Origin: Pseudarthrobacter sp. MM222
GTDB taxonomy: Bacteria > Actinomycetota > Actinomycetes > Actinomycetales > Micrococcaceae
Direction: 5' to 3'
DNA length: 64,000 nt
Assembly: GCF_947090775.1 (NCBI RefSeq)
Contig: NZ_OX352321.1
Coordinates: 1 to 64,000 of the forward strand
Position 1 is the stretch's first letter. Each line of letters starts with the position of its first letter. The translations under genes were made by a program, and so were the position numbers. Under the pieces are notes generated by a model. That model did no database searches, was not told where the DNA came from, and saw only the letters and a list, made by a program, of their open reading frames with translations. This document shows positions 12,340-20,518 of the stretch, in pieces.

Positions 12340-12708
12340 TCACTGCTTGGGTTTGGCGTAATCGTCCATGCCTTGCCAGTCGATAAAGACGTAGGGCTCG
12401 TCTCCGACGACCCAGGCGTCGTGGCCCGGCGGAATGACGCCGAAGTCGCCCGGTCCGAATTCGATCTCCTCGCCGTCGTCCATAACGACTTTGAGCCTCC
12501 CGGACACGGTGTAACCGACGTGGGAGGCCATGCAACTGTCCGTCTGGGCGATCGGCTTGACGTGCTGGGACCACTTCCATCCCGGCAAAAATGTCGCCCG
12601 TCCTACGGCGCCGGCGTCGAGATTGACGAGTTCAACCTGGCCCATTCCGTCCTTGACTGGCCGGGTCTCCTCCGGCTGGTCGAAGCTTTTTCGGATCATA
12701 GACGCCAT
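12340..12708 (-). CDS. Cupin domain-containing protein
   Basis: This 122-residue protein folds as a single small cupin barrel. Cupin motif 1 covers KPIAQTDSCMASHVGYTVSGRLKV and motif 2 is GPGDFGVIPPGHDAWVV. The usual metal ligands are only partly clear (His in CMASHVGY and His in PPGHDAW). No substrate can be assigned. It is transcribed leftward as a lone gene and shares the hairpin region at 12267-12304 with tRNA-Ala in convergent orientation. The start MASMIRKSF is preceded by a purine-rich AAGGAGACG sequence on the minus strand. Confidence 0.8.
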   Translation of the reverse strand: MASMIRKSFDQPEETRPVKDGMGQVELVNLDAGAVGRATFLPGWKWSQHVKPIAQTDSCMASHVGYTVSGRLKVVMDDGEEIEFGPGDFGVIPPGHDAWVVGDEPYVFIDWQGMDDYAKPKQ

Positions 12709-12824
12709 TGTCGTCTCCTTTGTGGGTGGATGAGACCGGATTTAAGCGTGGCACCGCGCCGTGCGGCGGTCAAGGATGCCCGGGGCGTCCCTAGCCATTC
12801 TCACGGGCCTACTACTGTTGGACC

Positions 12825-13739
12825 GTGAACTTCTTCCTTGCCGCCCTCGGCGTGCTGGGCGTGGCGTCCTCCGGGCCCCTCATCGCCGCTACGCTGGGTG
12901 CCACGACCGTGAGCGCTCTTGCCATCGCCTTCTGGCGCAATGCTATCGGAGCGGCCGTGATGGCCGGACCCGTCCTGGTCCGTCAGCCACGCCAGTTTTC
13001 CCGAGTTACCGGCACGGAGTTCCGCTGGTCCCTGGCCGCCGCGGTTGCCCTGGCCCTTCACTTTGCCTGCTTCATCACCTCCCTGCAGCTGACCTCGGTG
13101 GCAGCGGCCACTGCCCTGGTTTGCCTCCAGTCGGGCTGGATCGCCGTGTTCCAGCTGTTTAGGGGTGTGCGGCACCGCTGGCAGGTCCTCGTGGGCCTGG
13201 GCATGGCCTTTGGCGGCGTGGTGACAATCACCGGGTTCGACATGGGGACCTCCCCCGATGCGCTTCTGGGCGATCTCCTGGCCGTCGCGGGCGGAGCCCT
13301 CGCCGGAATCTATACTCTGGCCGGCGGAAAGGCCCGCCAGACGATGGGAACCGGGGTCTACACGACGCTGTGCTACGGCATGTGTGCAGCCGTCGTGGCC
13401 GTGCTGGCACTCGTGTCCCGGCAGCCGCTGGCCGGATTCGATGCCGCCGGCTGGCTTGGCATTTTTGCCATCACCGTGTGCGCCCAGCTGATCGGCCATA
13501 CGGCGTTCAACCACCTGCTGGCCACGATGAGCCCGCTGCTCGTGTCCATGATCATTCTGCTGGAGATCCCAGGGGCCGCCCTGCTCGCTGCGGCCTTCCT
13601 GTCCGAGACGCTGCCCGCGGGAACCTACGCGGGACTTGGCATGATCCTGGTGGGGCTCGCCGTCGTCGTTCTGGGACAGCGCAGTTCGCGGGCGGAGCGC
13701 CGCGACACGGGTCGGCTCGCGGAGCTCGGGGCCGATTAG
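12825..13739 (+). CDS. EamA/DMT-family transporter
   Basis: This 304-residue integral membrane protein has about ten hydrophobic helices arranged as two EamA repeats, as in drug/metabolite transporters. Typical features are the small-residue-rich first helix (FFLAALGVLGVASSGPLIAA), the SLQLTSVAAATALVCLQSGW segment and the second-repeat end AGLGMILVGLAVVVLGQ. It starts with GTG. It likely exports or imports a small metabolite, but the substrate cannot be read from sequence. It is a monocistronic gene convergent with the following glycosyltransferase gene. Confidence 0.88.
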   Translation: MNFFLAALGVLGVASSGPLIAATLGATTVSALAIAFWRNAIGAAVMAGPVLVRQPRQFSRVTGTEFRWSLAAAVALALHFACFITSLQLTSVAAATALVCLQSGWIAVFQLFRGVRHRWQVLVGLGMAFGGVVTITGFDMGTSPDALLGDLLAVAGGALAGIYTLAGGKARQTMGTGVYTTLCYGMCAAVVAVLALVSRQPLAGFDAAGWLGIFAITVCAQLIGHTAFNHLLATMSPLLVSMIILLEIPGAALLAAAFLSETLPAGTYAGLGMILVGLAVVVLGQRSSRAERRDTGRLAELGAD

Positions 13740-13740
13740 G

Positions 13741-13761
13741 GCGCCGCCCTTACTGCGGCGC
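13741..13761. terminator. Hairpin between convergent genes
   Basis: A perfect 7-bp stem GCGCCGC/GCGGCGC with a 7-base loop sits exactly between the stop of the EamA gene and the stop of the convergent glycosyltransferase gene. There is no T tract, so termination activity is an inference. Confidence 0.45.
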
Positions 13762-14639
13762 TACTGGCCGCCGCGGCGTGCGGGCTGGGCGGTGTTTACA
13801 GTGTGGATGGCGCGCAGCAGCTTTGCAGGGAAATACACCGAGAAGAACACCACCATGGGCGCCTTGAGGGCCATCTTCTTGACGTTGTGAGCCTTGTATG
13901 TGCGGTCGAAGCGCGTCACGTAGTAGCGGTAGTCGCGGGGCGAATCTTCGAGCCGGCGCGCGGACATCCCGGAGACCATCTGGGGCCAATACTGGATCCG
14001 GAGCTCATGGTCGGCCAGATGCAGCGAAAGATCGATGTCCTCGTGCATCTCGTCTTTTTCATCCCGACAGGTCTCGGCGCGGATCGCTTCCCAGGCGGAA
14101 CGCCGCAGGGCCATGTTCGATCCGAACAGGAAGTGGTACTGGTGCTTGGCCAGCTTGAGCATGAGCTGGCGCATCTTGTCATCCGCCTTGAGGCCAAAGC
14201 GCCGCATCGGCATGTCGTAGTAGACCACGGGACCCGTGGCGGCGTGCACGGACTGGTCCGCGAACGCCTGCTGGACCTGCTCCACCCAGTCCGGCTCAAG
14301 AACGGAGTCGGCATCGATCCGGCCCAAGATGTCGCCCGTGGCGTGGTCCAGGCCGAAGTTGCGGGTGGGAATCAAACCTTGGTCCCGGTCCTGGCTCAGC
14401 AGGATAATCGGACTCTCGGGATACTCCAGCTGCATCTGGCGGACGATTCCGGCGGTGCGGTCTTTCGACATGTTATCTACCACGATGATCTCGTGGGCCG
14501 GCACAGACTGGTAAACCGCTGCGATCAGGCACTGCCGGATAACGCTTTCCTCGTTGTACGCGGGGATAACAATGGATATGGCCGGTGGCGCCACGGCATC
14601 GTCTAAAGCATCCTCGGAGGATCTATCGGGTGACATCAC
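13761..14639 (-). CDS. Glycosyltransferase family 2 protein
   Basis: This 292-residue protein has a GT-A fold domain: ISIVIPAYNEESVIRQCL at about 21-38, the nucleotide-binding EIIVVDNMSKDRT and the acidic metal motif RIDADS. A central acceptor region (about 130-230) and a C-terminal part ending in FFSVYFPAKLLRAIHTVN suggest membrane association without clear multiple helices. It probably transfers a sugar to a lipid or polymer acceptor; donor and acceptor are unknown. The gene is isolated, with no polysaccharide cluster nearby. Confidence 0.88.
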   Translation of the reverse strand: MMSPDRSSEDALDDAVAPPAISIVIPAYNEESVIRQCLIAAVYQSVPAHEIIVVDNMSKDRTAGIVRQMQLEYPESPIILLSQDRDQGLIPTRNFGLDHATGDILGRIDADSVLEPDWVEQVQQAFADQSVHAATGPVVYYDMPMRRFGLKADDKMRQLMLKLAKHQYHFLFGSNMALRRSAWEAIRAETCRDEKDEMHEDIDLSLHLADHELRIQYWPQMVSGMSARRLEDSPRDYRYYVTRFDRTYKAHNVKKMALKAPMVVFFSVYFPAKLLRAIHTVNTAQPARRGGQ

Positions 14640-14750
14640 CTCAAATTTAGCACCGATACCGATTTTTCCTCCCGGGAGCGGCAGTGCTCGGGGGAGGCAA
14701 TCAAGCTGCGGCGGTTAAACCAGTTCCGCAGGAATGCACTTGGGGACACA

Positions 14751-14791
14751 AAACAAAAGGGAGGGACGCCGCCGCTGGCGGTATCCCTCCC
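14751..14791 (-). terminator. Rho-independent terminator for the leftward helical membrane protein gene
   Basis: Read on the minus strand, a hairpin with outer arms GGGAGGGA and TCCCTCCC and an inner CCGCC/GGCGG pairing is followed by TTTTGTTTTG. It lies 36 bp after the stop of the gene at 14828-15751. Confidence 0.8.
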
Positions 14792-14827
14792 CTGCTGAGC
14801 CGCCCAAAAACGGCCCGTAAATCCGCC

Positions 14828-15751
14828 TTACTTACCGGCGTTCTTGTCCGCGTCATTGTTACGGCTAGCGGCAATGTTCCGGACTGCAGTCTTGGCATCC
14901 GTGGCAACCTCGGCGGAGCCGTCCTTGCTGTCCTCTGCCGCGTCCACCGCCGCGTGCTTGGCAGTATCCGAGGCACCGCCGATTACGGTGACCGGCGAGT
15001 CGCTACTCGAATCATCCGCGGACTTTTCCGCTGCAGCTGTGTCGGCGGCGTCCTTGGCCTCGTTGACAGTAGTGGCAGCAACCGGAGCCGGCGTAACCGG
15101 CGCCGGGGTCTTCCACGGATCTTCGACCGGCTGAGAGGCCTTCCAAGCGGCGACTCCCGCGGCGACGGCAGCGGCGATCACACCGAAGATGAGCAGACCG
15201 CGGTGCTTGGGCTTCTGCGGCGCGGCAAGTTCGCCGCTGACGGCCTTGCTGGCCGCCTTCGCCTGTTCCTGGACGACGTGGATGATTCCCACATCGCCGA
15301 GTTTCTGCGCGACCGCGTCGACGTGGGCCGGGGCGCTTTCCAGCGTCCGGTGCACGGCCTCGGAAGCATAGCCGATCTGGTCCGAAAGCCTGGGCAGGTA
15401 TTCCACGACGACGCGGTCCCGTGCATTCGCGATCACCGGCGTCGCCTTGTCCAGCGCCTCGTGGAGTCGCGGGGTGGCGCCTTCAACGGCGTCGTGGATT
15501 TTAGGTGCGAGCTGCGCCAGTCCGTCCTGGAGGCGCGGGGTTACCGTGGCAACGCCGCCAGCGAGATTGTGGGCCGCCGACTTGAGCCCCTCCTGGATCT
15601 TGGGAGAAGCGGTATCCAGGCCTTGCTGCAGGCGCGGAACGGCCCAGTTGACTGCTGCCTCAACCCGCGGTGCAGCCCAGTCCTTGGCGTTCTCTACCCC
15701 GGTGCTGACTGACTGCTCCAGCTCGCGGGCAATACGATCCGTTTTCTTCAC
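14828..15751 (-). CDS. Repeat-helical single-pass membrane protein of unknown function
   Basis: I do not recognise a named family. The 307-residue protein starts with GTG after GGGAGGT. The first 115 or so residues contain repeated 11-residue amphipathic units of the form APRLQ-GL--A-P (for example NWAVPRLQQGLDTASPKIQ and TPRLQDGLAQLAPKIHDAV), resembling apolipoprotein-like or LEA-like helices. One transmembrane segment (GLLIFGVIAAAVAAGVAAW, about 185-203) is followed by a Pro/Ala-rich and then acidic Ser/Asp/Lys-rich tail. This predicts a peripheral helical domain on one face of the membrane and a disordered tail on the other. It has its own terminator. Confidence 0.7.
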   Translation of the reverse strand: MKKTDRIARELEQSVSTGVENAKDWAAPRVEAAVNWAVPRLQQGLDTASPKIQEGLKSAAHNLAGGVATVTPRLQDGLAQLAPKIHDAVEGATPRLHEALDKATPVIANARDRVVVEYLPRLSDQIGYASEAVHRTLESAPAHVDAVAQKLGDVGIIHVVQEQAKAASKAVSGELAAPQKPKHRGLLIFGVIAAAVAAGVAAWKASQPVEDPWKTPAPVTPAPVAATTVNEAKDAADTAAAEKSADDSSSDSPVTVIGGASDTAKHAAVDAAEDSKDGSAEVATDAKTAVRNIAASRNNDADKNAGK

Positions 15752-15905
15752 AACTACCTCCCGATTAATGTGACGGTTCTGGAGTTAGCCTACGTGTCCC
15801 AGCCCTCACCGGCTATTCTTCAGTCCGATTTCGGCCGGATTTCACCCAGCGCGGAACTGGCGGACCGGCCCTGTGTGTATTGGCCCGTCGTGGAAGAATA
15901 AACCC

Positions 15906-16451
15906 ATGACTGCCATCGCAACTGCAAAAGCAACCATCCACACGAGCCTGGGCGACATCGTCGTGAACCTCTTCGGTAACCATGCCCCTAAGACCGTTGA
16001 AAACTTCGTCGGGCTGGCCACCGGTGAGAAGCCTTGGACGCACCCCGAAACTGGGGAGCACAAGACGGGCACTCCGCTGTACAACGGCACCATCTTCCAC
16101 CGCATCATCAAGGACTTCATGATTCAGGCGGGCGATCCCCTGGGCCGCGGTGTCGGTGGACCCGGGTACAAGTTCGACGATGAGATCCACCCGGAACTCA
16201 CGTTCAACGCGCCCTACAAGCTGGCCATGGCCAACGCCGGCATCCAGATGGGGAAGGGCACCAACGGTTCGCAGTTCTTCATCACCACCATCCCCACCGG
16301 CTGGCTGCAGGGCAAGCACAGCATCTTCGGTGAGGTGGCCGACGATGAATCCAAGAAGGTTGTTGACGCCATCGAGGGTGTCCGCACTGGCATGGGCGAC
16401 CGACCCGTCGAGGACGTCACCATCAACAGCATTGACGTCGAAAAGCTCTAA
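15906..16451 (+). CDS. Peptidyl-prolyl cis-trans isomerase (cyclophilin)
   Basis: Cyclophilins catalyse proline isomerisation during folding. The 181-residue protein shows TSLGDIVVNLFGNHAPKTVENFVGLA, the catalytic FHRIIKDFMIQAGDP with the active-site Arg, and NGSQFFITTIPTGWLQGKHSIFGEV. It has no signal peptide, so it is cytoplasmic. I chose the ATG at 15906 because MTAIATAKATIHT fits the family start; an upstream in-frame ATG would add 11 odd residues. The rhomboid gene follows 9 bp later and is probably co-transcribed. Confidence 0.96.
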   Translation: MTAIATAKATIHTSLGDIVVNLFGNHAPKTVENFVGLATGEKPWTHPETGEHKTGTPLYNGTIFHRIIKDFMIQAGDPLGRGVGGPGYKFDDEIHPELTFNAPYKLAMANAGIQMGKGTNGSQFFITTIPTGWLQGKHSIFGEVADDESKKVVDAIEGVRTGMGDRPVEDVTINSIDVEKL

Positions 16452-16460
16452 GCCCAAGCC

Positions 16461-17342
16461 ATGAGCTACGGAATTCCGGCGGCAGAGCCGTCCGCGCAGA
16501 TCCCCGTGTGCCCCCGGCACCCGGACCGGCCCGCCTATGTGCGCTGCCAGCGATGCGGGCGCCCTGCGTGCCCCGACTGCCAGCGGGCGGCCGCCGTCGG
16601 ATTCCAATGTGTTGACTGTGTCAACGAATCAAGAAGTACGACGCCGAGCGTCAGGACTGTCTACGGCGGTGCCGTGTCTACCGGCCGTCCGATGGTTACC
16701 TTCCTCATCATCGGGCTGTGCGCCCTGGTCTACGTACTCCAGTGGCTGGTCCCTGATGACGGGATCTATCAGAATCTGGCGTTTGCCACTGTCTATGCCA
16801 GCCCGGAGTTCGGGGTGTTCGAACCCTGGCGGATGCTGACGTCCGCCTTCCTGCATTCGCAGGGCTTCATCCTTCACATCGCGCTCAACATGTACATGCT
16901 GTGGATGTTCGGGCAGGCCTTGGAACCCCTTCTGGGCCGGCTCCGGTTCTTGGCGGTGTATCTGCTCTCGGCCTTCGGCGGATCCGTCGGCTACCTCCTG
17001 TTGACTGCCAACTACATCCCGGGCCAGCCGGTGAGCGGCGTGGTCGGTGCCTCCGGCGCCATCTTCGGCCTGTTTGGCGCCATGCTGGTGGTCCAGCGCC
17101 ACCGCGGCGGTGATACCCGCCAACTCTGGGTGTTGATTGCCATTAACGGCGTCATCGGATTCCTCGTGCCGCAGATTGCTTGGCAGGCCCACCTGGGCGG
17201 ACTGGTGACCGGCGCGCTTTGTGCAGCCGCTATCGCCTATACCCCCCGAGGCCCGCGGCAGGGGCTCCTGCAGGCAGCCGGCCTGATGCTGGTTCTTGTG
17301 CTGCTGGTGGCCGTCAGCGCCCTCCGAGTCGCCAACACCTGA
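16461..17342 (+). CDS. Rhomboid family intramembrane serine protease
   Basis: The 293-residue protein begins with a cysteine-rich zinc-finger-like module (CPRHPDRPAYVRCQRCGRP followed by CPDCQ and CVDC, about 14-55). This precedes a rhomboid core of about six membrane helices. The catalytic serine is in GASGAIFGLFGAM and the catalytic histidine in WQAHLGGLVTG. It therefore should cleave membrane-spanning substrates. The N-terminal zinc module is usual for actinobacterial homologues. It is coupled to the cyclophilin gene upstream. Confidence 0.93.
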   Translation: MSYGIPAAEPSAQIPVCPRHPDRPAYVRCQRCGRPACPDCQRAAAVGFQCVDCVNESRSTTPSVRTVYGGAVSTGRPMVTFLIIGLCALVYVLQWLVPDDGIYQNLAFATVYASPEFGVFEPWRMLTSAFLHSQGFILHIALNMYMLWMFGQALEPLLGRLRFLAVYLLSAFGGSVGYLLLTANYIPGQPVSGVVGASGAIFGLFGAMLVVQRHRGGDTRQLWVLIAINGVIGFLVPQIAWQAHLGGLVTGALCAAAIAYTPRGPRQGLLQAAGLMLVLVLLVAVSALRVANT

Positions 17343-17441
17343 CCGGAACCGGTACCGTCAGGCTTCCCCGGCCCAGAGCGGCGTTGCTCCTGCGCGGCCC
17401 CCGACTCCTGGCGGGTTCCGAGGTTTCCACAGTTTGGCGGC

Positions 17442-18644
17442 TCACTGTCTTAGCTCCTGCGCGCGTTCCGCGAGGACGGCGATGGCCAGGGAAAAGCGAC
17501 CAGGTAACGGGGAAAGTGCCAGACGGAGCCAGAAGGCGTCCGAATAGGCATCGAACCGGCCCGGAGTGACGTGCAGTTCCTCGGCGGCGGCCAGCACCTG
17601 CGTGTGAGCCGTTCGATACCGTGCGGCCGTCATTCGGTTATTGCGTAGATGAAGCTCCAGGCGGACGTCCACGCCGGCCAGATCCCGGGCGGCCTCGGAC
17701 CGGGCCGTACTGTCGAAGTCCAGCAATCCGGGTGGGATGTCGCTGTCGGGAATGATGATTTGCTTGTCGTAAAGGTCTCCGTGGGACCATACCAGCGGAT
17801 CCGGTTCCATCCGAAGCAGGTTGGTGGCCACCTGCTCTGCAGCGGCGCGCAAGGCATCGCGTTGAGACGACAACTCCGGGAGATTTACATTGTGCCGCAG
17901 CCAGTCGTTCACCCGTCGCCACATCTTCGTGGCTTCCCACTCTGGTGACCGGAGCGGAAGGTTGTCGAGAACGCTTTGTGCTGCGGGACCGTAGGAGCCA
18001 GCCAGTTCCGAGACCCAAGCGCGCGACCATTTCTCCCATGCCCTGGCGAACGTTTCATCGCCAACGGCAGCTTCCTCCCGGCCCAGCTCGTTCAGAGTTG
18101 GTCCCGCGATGGCGCTGAAAACGATGACCTGTGAGCTCTCATGGAGGATTCTGGGTGTTGTGAAGTTGCCGGCGTCCAGTAGCACGTCCATTTGTGCGCA
18201 GCGCTCGGCCGGAACCACCGCGCCGCCGGGTTCGAAGACCTTTATATAGCAGCCCTCCGCCCGGACGACCGCCTGGCGGTGGGGCCAATACGAAATCAAT
18301 TCCCCTTGCTGCGCTGCGCCCCGCAAGGCCGGCATTCCCGGATCGTCCAAAGGGATGAGATCGAAGTGCCCGTTGCGCAGATGGCCTCCCCTGACGCCGG
18401 GCTGTCCCGGAGTCAGGACCTCCAGTACAAATGCTCCTGGCGTCTCGTCTGGCCACGCCCGCTGAATCAGCCAGGATGTGCCGGTTTCGTCGTCGGCAGA
18501 CGCTGGAATGGGCGAGGGCCAGTCTCTGGAATCAATTCCGGGTTCCGGGTAGGCGCCGGCCGGTGCTGGGACGCTGTGGAGTGCCGCGTTCCAGGCTTCC
18601 CGTGCCCCCACCGAAGAGTGGACAGCCATGCTCTGACTCTCCAT
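17442..18644 (-). CDS. Aminoglycoside phosphotransferase-like (APH/choline kinase fold) protein
   Basis: The 400-residue protein has the C-terminal half of a protein-kinase-like APH fold. The catalytic-loop motif is SHGDLYDKQIII (His288, Gly289, Asp290) and the metal-binding motif GLLDFDS (307-312). A conserved lysine lies in CYIKVFEPGG (Lys135). The N-terminal 120 residues resemble nothing I know. Such enzymes phosphorylate small hydroxyl substrates such as antibiotics, sugars or choline; the substrate is not predictable. The ATG at 18644 follows GGGAGGA. It borders the DnaA-box cluster, with its promoter facing that region. Confidence 0.75.
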   Translation of the reverse strand: MESQSMAVHSSVGAREAWNAALHSVPAPAGAYPEPGIDSRDWPSPIPASADDETGTSWLIQRAWPDETPGAFVLEVLTPGQPGVRGGHLRNGHFDLIPLDDPGMPALRGAAQQGELISYWPHRQAVVRAEGCYIKVFEPGGAVVPAERCAQMDVLLDAGNFTTPRILHESSQVIVFSAIAGPTLNELGREEAAVGDETFARAWEKWSRAWVSELAGSYGPAAQSVLDNLPLRSPEWEATKMWRRVNDWLRHNVNLPELSSQRDALRAAAEQVATNLLRMEPDPLVWSHGDLYDKQIIIPDSDIPPGLLDFDSTARSEAARDLAGVDVRLELHLRNNRMTAARYRTAHTQVLAAAEELHVTPGRFDAYSDAFWLRLALSPLPGRFSLAIAVLAERAQELRQ

Positions 18645-18735
18645 GCCCTATCCTCCCGATCCTGAGGCTCGTCAGGCACAAGCCCCCCTTCGTGTGTCCA
18701 GCATGAGCTACAACAATGAGGCACGGATGAAACGG

Positions 18736-18755
18736 TCATGAAGAAACTTTCATGA
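18736..18755. repeat. Inverted repeat upstream of the phosphotransferase-like gene
   Basis: Arms TCATGAA and TTCATGA are separated by six bases, about 90 bp before the leftward gene start at 18644. It could be an operator or a chance palindrome. Confidence 0.3.
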
Positions 18756-18797
18756 ATGTTTTCCTGAGCCTGGCGCCGTCCGCGTCAATTCCGAAAC

Positions 18798-19489
18798 TTG
18801 TCCACAGGGGTTATCCACACTGTTGGTAACTTACATTGCTGTAGTTCAGCGCAACCGGCCCCGATCTGACCGCCCCAGCTGGCGTTTTGCCCATGCCAAG
18901 CGGTCAAGCTCTCCACAATTGTGGATAAGCCGGATGGTCGGGGTTGTGGTTAAGTGGAAAACTCCCGCCGTGGGAGGGCGGGCCGGGGCGAGGACAGCCG
19001 CAATCCGTGAATGCGGCGAACATCGGAGGGCAGGTTCAGAGGCGTTCCGCACGGCGGTGCCGGATTTCAACAGCTTTATGCACAGTGTTAATAAACCCGG
19101 GAACTGCGCCCGGTTGGCGGACATCCCCCGGTCGGGCCGTCAGATCGGGGGTCCTGCTGATTGCAGATCCGTTTATCCCCAGCTGTGGATAAGTTGTGGG
19201 TAGTTGAATGTTGTTAAGTGGATAACTCTTGAACGAGGTGCTGCCGCGGACGACAGAGGCCAACCTCACAGCGCAAAACGAAGGATCTGGTGTCGGCCAG
19301 GCGGCGGCATCGCACCGCGAAGTTATCCACAAGGAATCCACAGTGTTAATAACGTAGGCGAACGCGGTTTGCTGTCGAAGTGGGCGGCTGAGGCCGGTGG
19401 AGGGGCGCCTGGACGCGGAGTGGCCCTGTTGTACTATGTGCAGCGGCGAGTTATCAACACTGTGGAAAACTCAGGGCACGTTGTGCACA
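18798..19489. other. Second DnaA-box cluster in a gene-free region (putative DnaA titration/reactivation locus)
   Basis: The 849 bp between the phosphotransferase-like gene and tag contain no credible gene but many DnaA boxes. Perfect: TTGTCCACA at 18798-18806 (+); TTATCCACA at 18811-18819 (+), 18920-18928 (-), 19184-19192 (-) and 19323-19331 (+). One mismatch: 18945-18953 (-), 19173-19181 (+, TTATCCCCA), 19217-19225 (-), 19451-19459 (+), 19461-19469 (-), 19481-19489 (+). A 14-base direct repeat CACAGTGTTAATAA occurs at 19081-19094 and 19339-19352; its 11-base core recurs in reverse complement at the origin (1677-1687). No A+T-rich block like that at oriC is present. A datA- or DARS-like role is inferred. 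Confidence 0.75.
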
Positions 19490-19493
19490 ACCC

Positions 19494-20099
19494 TTAGCGC
19501 GGCCAGACCCCGGAGCTGCCGCGCCGGTGGCTGTCGACCAGATGGGTGTCCACCATGCCTATGGCTTCCATCAGGGCGAACATGGTGGTGGGTCCAACGA
19601 AGGCGAAGCCCCTTTTCCGCAACGCCTTCGATAGCGCGATGGACTCCGGGGACGTGGTGGGGATCTGCTCGTGCGAGGTTGGCGACGGCGTCAACTGCGG
19701 CTGGAACTGCCAGACGAAATCGACCAGGCCGCCGTCGTCCCGGAGGGCGATTGTGGCTCGGGCGTTGGTGATGGCCGCTTGGATCTTGAGCCGATTCCGC
19801 ACGATGCCCGCGTCCAACATTAGGCGTTCCACGTCCGGCGGTCCGAACGCGGCGACAGCATCGGGGTCGAAGTTCCGAAAAGCCGCGCGGAAGGCCGGAC
19901 GCTTCCGAAGAATAGTGGCCCAGGACAGCCCTGCCTGGAACGCCTCCAAGCTGATCCGCTCGTAGAGGCCTTGTTCGTCGCGGACCGGCAGGCCCCACTC
20001 CGTGTCATAGTACTCACGCAGCATCGGGTCGGCTGCCGCCCAGGGCGGGCGCGCGAGTCCGTCGTCGCCCATGATCGTATTGCTGGCACCGGGAGTCAT
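19494..20099 (-). CDS. tag: DNA-3-methyladenine glycosylase I (TAG family)
   Basis: TAG excises 3-methyladenine to start base-excision repair. The 201-residue protein shows EYYDTEWGLPVRDEQGLYER, the helix-hairpin region FQAGLSWATILRKRPAFR and GFAFVGPTTMFALMEAIGMV. Three of the four E. coli zinc ligands appear replaced: no Cys near the N-terminus, Tyr31 in place of His17, and Ser in place of Cys179 (in THLVDS, where only the His remains). I chose the ATG at 20099 because AGAGAGGA precedes it; an upstream start would add 39 unconserved residues. The DnaA-box cluster lies immediately downstream of its stop. Confidence 0.92.
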   Translation of the reverse strand: MTPGASNTIMGDDGLARPPWAAADPMLREYYDTEWGLPVRDEQGLYERISLEAFQAGLSWATILRKRPAFRAAFRNFDPDAVAAFGPPDVERLMLDAGIVRNRLKIQAAITNARATIALRDDGGLVDFVWQFQPQLTPSPTSHEQIPTTSPESIALSKALRKRGFAFVGPTTMFALMEAIGMVDTHLVDSHRRGSSGVWPR

Positions 20100-20204
20100 C
20101 TGACGTCCTCTCTGGGGTTGGCTGCTCCCAGCATTATCGTGCACCCGCGCGGCGGCGGCGCCAAAGTGGCTCGGGGCCGTCAGTTGGGGCGGCGGAAACA
20201 CAAA

Positions 20205-20233
20205 GGACCGGCACACCCTGGGGTGTACCGGCC
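20205..20233 (-). terminator. Hairpin terminator after crgA
   Basis: Read leftward, arms GGCCGGTACACCC and GGGTGTGCCGGTCC form a strong hairpin 30 bp after the crgA stop, followed by a short T run (TTTGTGTTT). It separates crgA from tag. Confidence 0.7.
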
Positions 20234-20263
20234 CTCAGGCGGATTTGGTGTGGCCGTTCCGGC

Positions 20264-20518
20264 TCAGGAGCGCCAGCGGGTGGTCATAAGGAACCCCACG
20301 ATCGCGATGCCAAAGCCCGCCACGATGTTCCAGGACCCCCATGCGCCGACCGGGAAGGCGGCTTCGCTGATGTAGAAGGTGATGATCCAGAGGAGCCCGA
20401 TGATCATCAGGCCGAACATGACTGGCTTGAACCAGACGGCGTTGGGCTTGTTGCGATCCACGGCAGAAGCCTGCTGCGGCTCGCGGGCGATCTTTTTTCG
20501 CGGCTTCGACTCGGGCAC
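20264..20518 (-). CDS. crgA: Cell division protein CrgA
   Basis: CrgA is a small membrane protein that joins the actinobacterial divisome and interacts with FtsZ, FtsI and RodA-type proteins. The 84-residue protein has a basic N-terminus (MPESKPRKKIAREPQQ), two transmembrane helices (VMFGLMIIGLLWIITFYIS and IVAGFGIAIVGFLMTT) and the conserved GAWGSWNI loop between them. It lies just before the sortase-pabA-pknB region as in other actinobacteria. It ends in its own hairpin terminator and is divergent from the sortase gene. Confidence 0.95.
   Translation of the reverse strand: MPESKPRKKIAREPQQASAVDRNKPNAVWFKPVMFGLMIIGLLWIITFYISEAAFPVGAWGSWNIVAGFGIAIVGFLMTTRWRS

Noticed and set aside
12185..12580. 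A minus-strand frame spanning tRNA-Ala and the cupin gene end.
   Set aside because: It covers a tRNA and a terminator; the cupin frame explains the rest.
18823..19497. Short open frames on both strands within the DnaA-box cluster.
   Set aside because: They lack ribosome sites and domains, and are interrupted or shaped by the box repeats; the region reads as non-coding.
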